64,000 nt of DNA. Origin: Nymphaea colorata. Its lineage: Eukaryota > Streptophyta > Magnoliopsida > Nymphaeales > Nymphaeaceae. This document shows, piece after piece, positions 11,602-20,559 of this stretch. Within the stretch, counting starts at the first letter, position 1, and each line of letters starts with the position of its first letter. The position numbers and the translations under genes were made by a program. The DNA lies in the NCBI RefSeq assembly GCF_008831285.2, contig NC_045140.1, positions 12,148,505 to 12,212,504 of the forward strand, given 5' to 3'. The notes under the pieces were generated by a model. That model was not told where the DNA came from. It ran no database searches and was given only the letters and a program-made list of their open reading frames with translations.

Positions 11602-12919
11602 AAAAAGGGAGTCTTTTCAGTTTGGGTGGTGTAAGTCGATCCTATATTAAGAATGATGTATTTCTTTCAAAAGTGGTAGTTCCCCTTTTTTACTCTTTGG
11701 TATTTTTCATTTTTCAAGAGTAAATCATTTGAAAAATAATTTTCTGACACTTTAATGATTTGGTCCTTATAAGGAGGCTTGCAGGCACCGTTCAATCCCA
11801 TTGACAGTCTGGATTGAATGTGACTTGTTGGCTAAGGCCGTTTGCGGGCCAGAGCTACTGGACTGGGCTGTGTCCTAATGTCTTCTTGTAATACTATTTT
11901 TTCTTGTTGAAGACTACTACTTGTCGTGCTGTCTAAATCAAGACGTAGATGGCTAGATAATTTCCAAATCCCACAGATGCCTTTTTTTTATGGCTTTATT
12001 GTCTTCCTCTTCTTCGCCAGTGTAGCTGTCTCACCATAAATACGTCTGATCATTTCTCTACCAAGGTGGAACTCGTCCCTTGATCACTCCATAAGGCAAG
12101 AAAGCTCGTGTTTGTAGGAGTAATGTACCGAAGCGTATGGTGTTTAAGTAAAAGCACGAGGCGTTCATTGTAATATGTACTAAAGGTCATTCAATTAAAA
12201 ACATTTTGATCTTTTTTTTTCTTCTTCTATGAGAGAGAGAGAGAGAGTCTAAGCGTAATCATAACATTGCTCAAGTAGAGCAGAGCTAGGATTTTTTCCT
12301 TAAAAGAAAGGGGCGTTGTACAATTTCCAAAATTTTCACTAGGGCCGAATGAAAATTTTTTGAAAGTTTTATATGATGATAGAACCGAGGGAGGGCTCCC
12401 TCAACATTGACCACTCAATGTTCCTCTCTTGATGAGGCTGTCGTCTCGTGGAGCTGGCACCACAATTTCAGATTGGGAAGGAACATTAGAATTCGATAGA
12501 ATATTAAGAAAGGATATGAGTCCGTGCAAGCAGGAAGCCAAGAATTGGTAGTCTAGTTATATAATGAGGTGCGGGTTAAGTATAAGAAAACTTCTGTAAA
12601 ATGTGTTGTTATAAGTGTTTTTTTTTTTCTCTTTCCTTCTCAAACGGGAACGAGAAGAAAAAAGGATCGGTTGGAAGGAAAATGCTGTTTTAAAGTTTTA
12701 CCGATTCATCAGTTTTTACAGTCGCAGAGAAACTATTTCTTGGAAACTTAATTACACCCGATGTGGGAAGATGAGGGAATCTTGGCAGGCGTATATTTAG
12801 CTGCTCCAACATCTATCTTACATCTGCTTCTAATGTAAGCTTTCAAAAAAAGCCGCCGCAAGGATTTTTTTTCCCCTCTTTTTTTTTCCAGAAGATCGAA
12901 CTCAGCCAAAGGCTTATCG
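11602..12919. other. Intergenic / 3' flank of DOMON gene
   Basis: No recognisable gene. A GA microsatellite lies at about 12232-12248. The last part (about 12850-12919) is the probable 3' untranslated region of the minus-strand DOMON gene; no clear AATAAA on that strand stands out. Confidence 0.4.
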
Positions 12920-13660
12920 TTATATTATGTAAAATGCCAACACCGAAAGCAAAACAATCAAATCAAACAGAAAGCTGTTTGCCAAAAAGGTTAAATTTTT
13001 TCTCCGGATCTTCGAAACGCCACCGCTAGTGGTGGTGTTCTGACCGCCGCCGCTAGTGGTCGTGTTCTGATCGCCGCCGCTAGTGGTCGTGTTCTGCCCG
13101 GAGAGGAGATCCAGGGTCTTCATTGACTTAAGGTTGGCTTCGTCGAAAGGATGCTTGGAGGGAACTCCTCCCGACATGGGACCGGTCTGCCACACCAAAT
13201 TCACTGTGGAATTTTTGGTCGGCAGGGTCAAGGTCGCAAACAGGATGATGTCTTTGCCGGAGGACTGGCCGGCGAGGTTGGAGACGGGGAAGCTCAGGCT
13301 CTCGTTCTGCATGGAGGGTTTGTAGCTGCTGAGGTTGGTGGTTATGACGTTGACCTTGCCGGAGACGACGTAGCCTACGATGGCCTGCGAGCCGACCATG
13401 CCCGTGGCGGTGGGATTGATGGCCCAGGCGACCCAGCCGCCGGCGGAACCAGGGGTTGCCCAGTAGGCGATGTCGAGGGTACTATTGGAAGGGGAGTAGG
13501 TCCAGTGGAGGAAGGCGTCGAGGACGGGGAGGTCTTGGCAGGTCTGAAAGAAGTTGCTGGTGAAATTCTGCGACTTGCAGGTCTGTCCAGAGGAGGCGCA
13601 AATGAGGCAAGCCACAGCGCAGAGAAGGAGGAGCGACCGATAGGCGGTCGAGTGAGCCAT
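12920..13660 (-). CDS. AIR12-type DOMON (DUF568) protein, C-terminally anchored
   Basis: A 246-residue single-exon protein of the AIR12 family, apoplastic b-type cytochromes that pass electrons at the outer face of the plasma membrane. Residues 1-26 form a signal peptide. Residues 45-190 are the DOMON/DUF568 domain, with LHWTYSPSNSTLDIAYWA and GGWVAWAINPTATGMVGSQA. Met88 (in GMVGSQ) and His170 (in KHP) sit where AIR12 and related cytochromes carry the axial haem ligands. Residues 190-214 are three NTTTSGG repeats, each a potential N-glycosylation site. Residues 222-246 are hydrophobic after a basic KIRRK, consistent with a GPI-attachment signal or a membrane tail. ATG at 13660 is preferred because the signal peptide follows and a TATA box lies about 75 bp upstream. 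It heads a three-gene family in the window. It lacks a cytochrome b561 domain, as AIR12 does. Confidence 0.9.
   Translation of the reverse strand: MAHSTAYRSLLLLCAVACLICASSGQTCKSQNFTSNFFQTCQDLPVLDAFLHWTYSPSNSTLDIAYWATPGSAGGWVAWAINPTATGMVGSQAIVGYVVSGKVNVITTNLSSYKPSMQNESLSFPVSNLAGQSSGKDIILFATLTLPTKNSTVNLVWQTGPMSGGVPSKHPFDEANLKSMKTLDLLSGQNTTTSGGDQNTTTSGGGQNTTTSGGVSKIRRKNLTFLANSFLFDLIVLLSVLAFYII
13025..13096 (-). repeat. In-frame 27-bp repeats coding NTTTSGG linker
   Basis: Three near-identical in-frame units encode NTTTSGGDQ, NTTTSGGGQ and NTTTSGG between the DOMON domain and the C-terminal hydrophobic tail. Each unit offers an N-x-T sequon. Expansion by replication slippage is the simplest origin, so copy number may vary between individuals. 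Confidence 0.85.
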
Positions 13661-13731
13661 TATCGATGATGGGCAGCTTCTCTATTGGAAGAGGGAGACT
13701 TCTGTTGCATTTGTTTGTTGGGAGGAAGGGG

Positions 13732-13741
13732 ATTTTATAAG
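13732..13741 (-). promoter_or_regulatory. TATA box of the minus-strand DOMON gene
   Basis: Minus-strand CTTATAAAAT lies about 75 bp upstream of the ATG at 13660, implying a 5' leader of roughly 40 nt. It is a perfect TATA core at a suitable distance; the transcription start itself is inferred. Confidence 0.6.
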
Positions 13742-14499
13742 CGGGGGGGGAATCATGACTCATGGTCAAGTGGGACTTGGCTGGTCTCCCCCTTCCTTTC
13801 CGATGGTAACGTTCATCTTTCGTGTGGTGGAGGGATGGAGAAGGACGTCCACCAAACCGGAGCGTTCCCATGGTTTTTTATTGCTGGTATAACCAGGTTC
13901 GTGTAAATAATCAGTTCATGAGAAAGCTCCCATTATGATCGTTTATTTCACACATTTCGACCGAATTTCATGAGACAAATGTGAGTGGGAAAGGAACTTG
14001 ACACAGCCATCATACCCGTTGATCAATATATTCACCTTTTTTACAAGGTGAGGTGGATCAATATGCTCACCTTTTAAAAGGTGTCTCACCGCCAGGGCGG
14101 CCTCCCTTCTTCTTGCACTGTGCATCAATGACATTTACTACAGTATGACGTTTCCCTCTGCATCAGCAGATTTATTGACATTTTGAACCTTTTTCCTGAT
14201 TCTTTTTAGGTGTGAATAGAGACGCTGCGTTATGTTCTCGTGGGTGGTGGGAACAGCTGCGTTGACGATTAGTTTTGATAACTTTCCTATTTTATGGCTA
14301 ATGTCACGCAATCCACGGCATCGGGAAAGCCAGCAGTCTTGGAACGCCGGCCTGCCTGCATGCGTCGCATCCCATGCACCTTGCGCCATTAATGCCTCGA
14401 ACAATCTCCTTTCAACTGTTGCGTCAACCATGGGGCGTCCAGCCTTGAGCTCGGTCTAACTCAACTCAATTTTAATTTAAAAAATATTGTAAATATGTA

Positions 14500-14502
<3 letters not shown>

Positions 14503-14537
<35 letters not shown>
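14503..14537. repeat. (AT)n microsatellite
   Basis: About 17 uninterrupted AT dinucleotides between two AT-rich flanks. Confidence 0.95.
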
Positions 14538-14539
<2 letters not shown>

Positions 14540-16599
14540 CCAAAGTCCCAAGTTTGACCTAGCACGAGATGTTGTCGGGCCCGGTTCGAGGCCTTTTTTT
14601 TCTTTTTACTGCTGGGCCAGGTATTTGAAAGTCGGTCACGTTCCCAACCCCACGCACACTCCCATTTTCATATTGTTTTGTTTTGAAGGCCAATGTCACT
14701 TTTATTAATAGAAGACGGCTTACCAATTAATCAGTGAAAACTATTTGTCTCAAGATTTTTGTGGTGGGTAAGTTCATTATAAAATATTACAAGAAATACT
14801 CGTCGCTATTAAGTCTCATATTTATTTAATTTGGCTAGCTAAAACTGGGGCCAAAAATCCGAAACTTGCTTTAGCTAGAGTATCATTGAGTAGCATCTTC
14901 CATATCGTAATAAGCCTTATATGGATTTGCTTACTAGGGTTATCGCGTAAGGCTATGAATCGGCCTATATTTTTGTTGTTTTTTATTTTAAAATACGTAA
15001 AAAATTAAAGTGTTATGATACAATATACTTTTTGGCTAATATATATGTACAAATCACCACTACAATGGGAAGGCCGTCGCACTGCCTAGGATTATGAACG
15101 ACAACAAGGATTGCTGTGAGAAAAGCTTGTTGAAAGGGGCGGTAAATGAGAGCCAACTCAAACTCGCTTGATTAAATTCTACTCTAGCTCGACTTGTTTA
15201 ATAAATTAGTTTATTTTTAATTAAGAAATAGACTCACTTAAATAAACAAATTAGACTCCAGCTCGAGCTGACCCAAGTTCAAGCTAGGTAAGCACCAGCT
15301 CGACTTGAGTTCGAGCAAGTAGCAGAGATATGTGGGGTTTTCATGGGGCATGAGCTTCACAGAGCTATTCTGAAACCTTCAATTTATAGTTGGATTTAAG
15401 AGAACCTTGTTCACAAGCAGTGAACTCCGATTCACGCACTCACGCTTAACAGCTTGTGATCGGCGGGCGGAAACCCCCAATCAGGGGTTCTTTCCATGCC
15501 CACTTCGTTTAGAGACTGATATCCGTGGTAAATTTCATGTTCGATCGGTTTAGAAGTTTTTAGTTCTTTTTTTTTTTTTTTCTTTAAAAAAACCTCTTTC
15601 ACAGTAGGTAGGGTTTGTTTACGGGTCGGTCGAGTTCAAACTGCGGTAGGCAAGCTCGATCCAACTGATCAGCCTGAATGCCAAGAAGTTCAACTCGATC
15701 GAGCTTGGCTCGAGCCAAGGGCGAAGTCAGAAATGGGGTAGTAAATATGTAGTTAAGAACAAAGTCCACTCAAATTCATGGGGTAGTGACCCGTGTCTCT
15801 TTAGGGAATTCAATGATCTTCCCAAGTGTGTTTTGGTGCTTACTAGCCACGCTTTCAATAGAATTTGATTTCGGCCTCACATCTTATGTTAATGTCCCAG
15901 TCAAGGATCGAAACCATTTCCCATCACTTGTAGTTCCATCCCCACCATGGCATTTTTTGATAAAGATGTGAAAGGGCTTGTTTATCTCCACCTTGTTTGG
16001 TCAGACTTGCTAAAGAAATCTTAATCCAATCTATGAACCTGATTATAAATTTGTCATATATGCATGCATGTGGCACAACAGGATTGGCATTGATGGTTAT
16101 TTATGATAGATAACGGCTGGTGGATGTGTGCTTTAAATGGAAGGTCATCCATGGTTGGTGAAATCTTTTCCAAAATATGATATAGATCAGATATGGTGCC
16201 TACCTACTTGCAACCTTAGTAGTGAATGTGACCGAGTTTCGGTAAATTTCCACAAGGTAACCCGTCAGCTGCTGAGTTAGTAAAGTGCATCTGCAATTTT
16301 GACTACACTTGTTTTTTTACAGTTCAATCATGACGCTGAACATGAACAAGCCTTAACTTTACCCAACTTAGGCTTTTTCTATTATGGTCACTAAGTTTCA
16401 CCAAGCACATTAAATCCGTCAGCTGGATCCAGAAGGCATCAAGTCGACAGTCCATGCGCACACACCTGACATGTGACCGGCAGGGGCACCGTGTCAGGAG
16501 CGGGTGCTGGCAGGCCGTTGGCGGATCGACATCCTGCCGATTGATTGTGCCTCGTATATTTCACAATAACTCTCGCCCAAACATCATTGTCATTCGTCT

Positions 16600-17056
16600 A
16601 CCAAATTAGTTATATGGATGTCAATTGGATATGAATTCATATCAGATTTAGTTTTAAATAAATATCTTATATCCAATGTTCTTACAATTTGAAAATCAGC
16701 CTAATTCAGTTTAAAATTTAGATATAGATTTGTATATAAATGTAAAATTTTGATTCAGATTGTGAAAAACAGATTTCAGATTCAAATATGACTTTTCTTT
16801 GCTTGTGTTTCGGATTCAGATGTGACTTTTCTTTGTTCGTATTTGAATCTGAATAAATTTGTGTTCACATTCGAATATAAATGTAAATAAAAACCGGATT
16901 CCGATTCAAATATAAATATAAATAAAAACCGGATTCCGATCAGAATCAGATTTTGGATTCAGATATGACTTTTTTTTATTAATATTTGAATCCAAATATA
17001 TGAATATCCAAAAGCAGATATATATCATTTTTGAACCCGATCTACTGGCATCCCTA
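16600..17056 (+). repeat. Dispersed AT-rich repeat, copy 1 of 3
   Basis: Shares its word order with 25670-26031 and 52885-53256: (a)aatatc(c)t(t)atatccaatgt, then a ttcagtttaaaa/gttagattcag-like block, then degenerate 'gattcagatttgaatctgaa' words, ending with tggcatccc. All three copies are in the same orientation and non-coding. This copy has an extra internal duplication (aatataaataaaaaccggat occurs twice, 16880-16935). Confidence 0.7.
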
Positions 17057-17744
17057 GATTAGATTAGATTATTGAGAAGCTTACTCACTGAGCAACCTGG
17101 TATATGTTCATCCTATTAATTAATTAAGACTCAGGGAAATAAGGACAGAGTCGATGGCTTGGCCGGCAGTCCGTGATTTCCAAGTTGAGAGAAGAGATCT
17201 AGGTTAGATCGATTATCAGTTTCAATGAAACCATTGTTTGTTATAAGCAAGATGGTAATTCTTAGTCGAAGCATTGTCTTATTGGATGACTATATATTAA
17301 TCAACTGGAGAGCTGCATGGTATATGTTGGGTGTGAGCAATGCAAAACTTTTAGTAAGTGCGCAAGATTAAGAGATAATGGCACACTAATTACAGAGGAT
17401 GTGCCCGTTGATACAGTTAGGGCTGAATTCACAAGGGGAAAATAAATGAGAGAGAAGACACTCACCCATCAGTCCTGGATTAGCCAGTAGAGAACAAGTT
17501 AATTTGTAAGAAAAGTGGATCAAATCTCAACCTTTTCATTATGAAAGGTAATATTTTCCTAGTATGAAATGACCTCTTAATTGAAGGAGTGAGCATGAGA
17601 TTATGAGCTCACATGAAGTTTTCCTTACAAGAAGATCACCTATTTATCAAGTAGACTAGGCCTTAAAGGGTGTTTCATTAAATTAAAAAATTAAGTGAGA
17701 TTAATTTTCTGGTCTTTGCAGGTAAGATCATCAAGGTTACATTA

Positions 17745-17915
17745 TTCAACTTCGAATCAACTTTAACGAATTCGACTTGACTAGTTCGGCTGATTGAACT
17801 AGACTTCATGTGGTTGAATTCAGATTCAGGCCCCGGTTGAGACTATTTTGTAAAACCAATTTCCGAACCAACTAGCGTATGGAATAAGGATCAACATTTA
17901 TGCGTAATCGAGTTA
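17745..17915. repeat. Repeat upstream of DOMON gene 2
   Basis: Contains ttcgacttgactagttcggc, gttgaattcagattcaggc, ttttgtaaaaccaattt and acatttatgcgtaatcgagt in that order. A diverged version in the same order lies at 19385-19560, upstream of the third DOMON gene. It may be part of the duplicated unit or an independent dispersed repeat. Confidence 0.4.
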
Positions 17916-18180
17916 ACTCTTCATTGGATCTTTAATAAGATCTCATATATTTGGATTCAAATTTAATTGTAGAGCTCCTCCTTCCTTCATATCCCACCTT
18001 AATTTTTACATCCTCAGCTACTTTCAGCTTAATTCGACCAAGAAAACCTTCAACAACCGGTCAACTACTGAGAAATTCCTTTCCCGCCACCTCCATTAAA
18101 AGAAAAGAAAGATGGAGAGTCATGTCAGCCACTTCAAGTCGTAGAGACAGAGAGAGAGAGAGAGAGCCATCTTCCTGCTA

Positions 18181-18744
18181 ATGGCTTCCAGCACCCAGAT
18201 GATCTTCTTACTCAGCATTGTTGGTGCTCTCATCTCCACGGCGTCTGCATGCTGCAAGTCCGAGAGCTTCCACAACAGGCGCTACGCCCGCTGCACCGAC
18301 CTCCCCGTCCTCAATTCCTCCCTCCACTGGACTTACTCCTCCGCGGACCACTCACTCGACATCGCCTACAGGGCTCCCCCCTCCGCCCCCGGCGGCTGGG
18401 TGGCCTGGGCCATCAACCCCTCACGCCTCGGCATGGTCGGCTCCCAGGCCCTGGTCGCCTACGTCGACCACGGCAAGGTCACCGTCTTCACCACCTCCGT
18501 CGACAGCTATGGCCCCTCCATGCGGAAGATGAGCCTCAGCTTCCCCGTCTGGAACCTCGCCGGAGAGACGACGCACGGCGCCGACATTGTCATCTACGCT
18601 AAGCTGCGGCTGCCGTGGAAGAACACGACCATCAACCAGGTGTGGCAGAGCGGGACGTCGGTCTCCAACGGGGTGCCGCAGATGCATCCCATGGTCCCCG
18701 ATCACTTCCGCTCCACCGGCAGACTGAATCTGCTCTCGGGCTGA
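18181..18744 (+). CDS. AIR12-type DOMON protein without C-terminal anchor
   Basis: A 187-residue single-exon protein. Residues 1-24 are a signal peptide (hydrophobic FLLSIVGALISTASA). Residues 40-187 are the DOMON/DUF568 domain with LHWTYSSADHSLDIAYRAPP and GGWVAWAINPSRLGMVGSQA. Met85 and His169 (in MHP) match the probable haem ligands of the minus-strand paralogue. The protein stops at RLNLLSG, exactly where the paralogue continues into its glycosylated linker and anchor, so the product should be a soluble secreted cytochrome. Third codon positions are almost all C or G, unlike the AT-rich surroundings. The leader carries a GA run (about 18147-18166). Cysteines in the mature N-terminus probably form disulfides as in the family. 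The family call is firm; the electron partner is unknown. Confidence 0.9.
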   Translation: MASSTQMIFLLSIVGALISTASACCKSESFHNRRYARCTDLPVLNSSLHWTYSSADHSLDIAYRAPPSAPGGWVAWAINPSRLGMVGSQALVAYVDHGKVTVFTTSVDSYGPSMRKMSLSFPVWNLAGETTHGADIVIYAKLRLPWKNTTINQVWQSGTSVSNGVPQMHPMVPDHFRSTGRLNLLSG

Positions 18745-19384
18745 TCACAGCAGCAACGTGACGATGACAATGCAGAGAGAAAAATGGTCTCTGTCCAGCG
18801 TTTGTTGTCTAGCTAGATATTTTCTGCTCCTTCGTTTTTTGTGGGAAAGATTATGTGTTCTCAGGAATCTGCTTCGTTTCCCTTGTTTCATCTGTTGGGA
18901 ATTGTGATCTGTGTTGGGAATGATGTGTTCGCATGTGGGAAAATGACTCCGAACGTTTTCCTTCTAAAAATGAGTTCACGCAGATATTCTAGTTCAATTC
19001 GCAGCATAAAAGAGTTTATTGAGTGCATCCCTCAACTTCTTCAAGTGTTTTCCTCTTTTCCTTCAATTTAATTCACCCATGGCTGCCTGCCACTACGGCT
19101 CGTTGGTTTGAAACTTTGAATCCCCTCATCTCTACAAACATTTTCACTAACAACGAAGAAAGCTGAAAAGACTAAAATACCCTTAAATCGGGGGAAAAAA
19201 AAAAAAGAACAACAATGTGATTTCCCTATAAAGACAAAGTTAGAAAAGTTAAAACAAAAGTTACTTAAAGAAAATCCATAAAAGGAAATGTACCTTCACC
19301 AATTAGTGTTAATGGTCGACCACGCACTGCTCATCTCTTGCTCAAAGGTCAATACTTTTGCACTATTTCAAACAAATCGTATTA

Positions 19385-19560
19385 AGTTTTCTAGTTTGGC
19401 TTAATTAGATCCAATTTGTTGAACTCAGATTCATACTCAAATTCCAACTATTTCTTAAAACCAATAATATATCTAAATACCATAAGATTAGACATTTATA
19501 TGTAACTGGATTAGATATTCAGAATCCAACATTTATATATAATTGAGTACTCAGCCCGAT
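19385..19560. repeat. Diverged upstream repeat of DOMON gene 3
   Basis: Shares the order gttgaactcagattcatactc, ttcttaaaaccaa and acatttatatgtaact with 17745-17915. It lies about 440 bp before the third DOMON start, against about 270 bp for the first copy. Confidence 0.35.
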
Positions 19561-19949
19561 GCTAGTCTTACCATGATAAAATTGAAAAAACATACATTAT
19601 CATTTCCTATTTAATCCTCTCATGACAGTTTTGTCTTTTCAATTTTTCCCCTCTCATTTTACTGGAGCATGAAATGACTAAAATACCCCTAATCTGTCAT
19701 GTGAAAAAAAGAAAAAGAAAAGAAAACTGTTCACGTTTGAGGACGGAAGATTAAAAGTGAAAAAAATGTAAAATCTCCAAAATATGTATTTTCTTCTTTC
19801 AGAAATAGTTAAAATGTCCCCAGATTCCCTTTGCCGCATACACACTAGGGTGATGCCCTCAACCCGGTCTACTGGACCTCTCCTCCACCGAGTCCATTAA
19901 AGAGGACACATAGACTAACTCAGCCCATTCAAACAGTGAGTCGCTTCCT

Positions 19950-19959
19950 TTATATATAG
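19950..19959 (+). promoter_or_regulatory. TATA-like box of DOMON gene 3
   Basis: ttatatatag ends about 40 bp before the ATG at 19998. If it is used, the 5' leader would be very short (about 10-20 nt). It could also be part of a purine-rich leader as in the sister gene. Confidence 0.4.
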
Positions 19960-19997
19960 AGAGGGAAACAGAGGGAAAGCGCCACCTTCCCCTGAAA

Positions 19998-20551
19998 ATG
20001 GCTTCCACCATGCAGCTGCTCCTTTCACTCTGCATTGCGTGCGCCATCATCTCCACAGCATCTGCTCGGTGCCAGTCTGAGAGCTTCCGCAACAGGCGCT
20101 ACGCCCGCTGCATCGACCACCCCGTCCTCGGCTCCTCCCTCCACTGGACCTATTCCCCCTCCGACCACACCCTCGACATCGCCTACAGGGCTGCGCCCCC
20201 GCCCCCGGCGGCTGGGTGGCCTGGGCCATCAACCCCGCCCACCTCGGCATGGTCGGGTCTCAGGCCCTCGTCGCCTACGTCGACCGCGGGAAGGTCAACG
20301 TCTTCACCACCTCCGTCGACAGCTACAGCCCCTCCATGAGGAGGACGGCCCTCAGCTTCCCCGTCTTGAACCTCGCCGGAGAGACGACTTCCGGCGGCAA
20401 CATCGTCATTTACGCCAAGCTGCGGCTGCCGGGAAGAGGCACCATCATCAACCAGGTGTGGCAGAGCGGACCGGTCACCAACGGGGTTCTGCATATGCAT
20501 CCAATGACCGGCGGTCACTTGCAGTCGAGCGGGAGACTGAACCTTCTCTAA
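19998..20551 (+). pseudogene. AIR12-type DOMON gene with one-base frameshift
   Basis: Closest paralogue of the gene at 18181, with matching signal peptide (MASTMQLLLSLCIACAIIST), DOMON domain and 3' flank. The frame entered at 19998 is correct through TLDIAYRA. It then shifts at a C/G-rich run at about 20193-20208, where this copy has one base fewer than its sister. From the next frame (from about 20216) the domain resumes as VAWAINPAHLGMVGSQA and runs without a stop to 20551, ending at RLNLL like the sister gene. The putative haem Met (GMVGSQ) and His (MHP) are both kept in the shifted part. With no other lesion, this is either a very young pseudogene or a sequencing/assembly error in the C run. 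It also lacks the C-terminal anchor. Third positions are G/C-rich. Confidence 0.85.
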
Positions 20552-20559
20552 GGCTGGGT

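Larger units (their letters stand above)
13790..17740. other. Intergenic between divergent DOMON genes
   Basis: No gene recognised in about 4 kb. A 97-codon minus frame (14138-14431) has protein-like composition but matches no family I know. An AT microsatellite sits at 14503-14537. Sequences rich in gagctcg/actcgagct words (about 15130-15330 and 15640-15730) are typical dispersed plant repeat debris. The span 16600-17056 is annotated separately as a dispersed repeat. Confidence 0.4.

Noticed and set aside
13151-13669. 172-codon frame antisense to the minus-strand DOMON gene
   Set aside because: It mirrors the GC-rich codons of the real gene, has no signal peptide or domain, and starts inside the opposite coding sequence.
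14138-14459. Overlapping frames of 97 and 75 codons on opposite strands
   Set aside because: Protein-like in composition but no family recognised, no promoter or splice context, and no support from neighbours.
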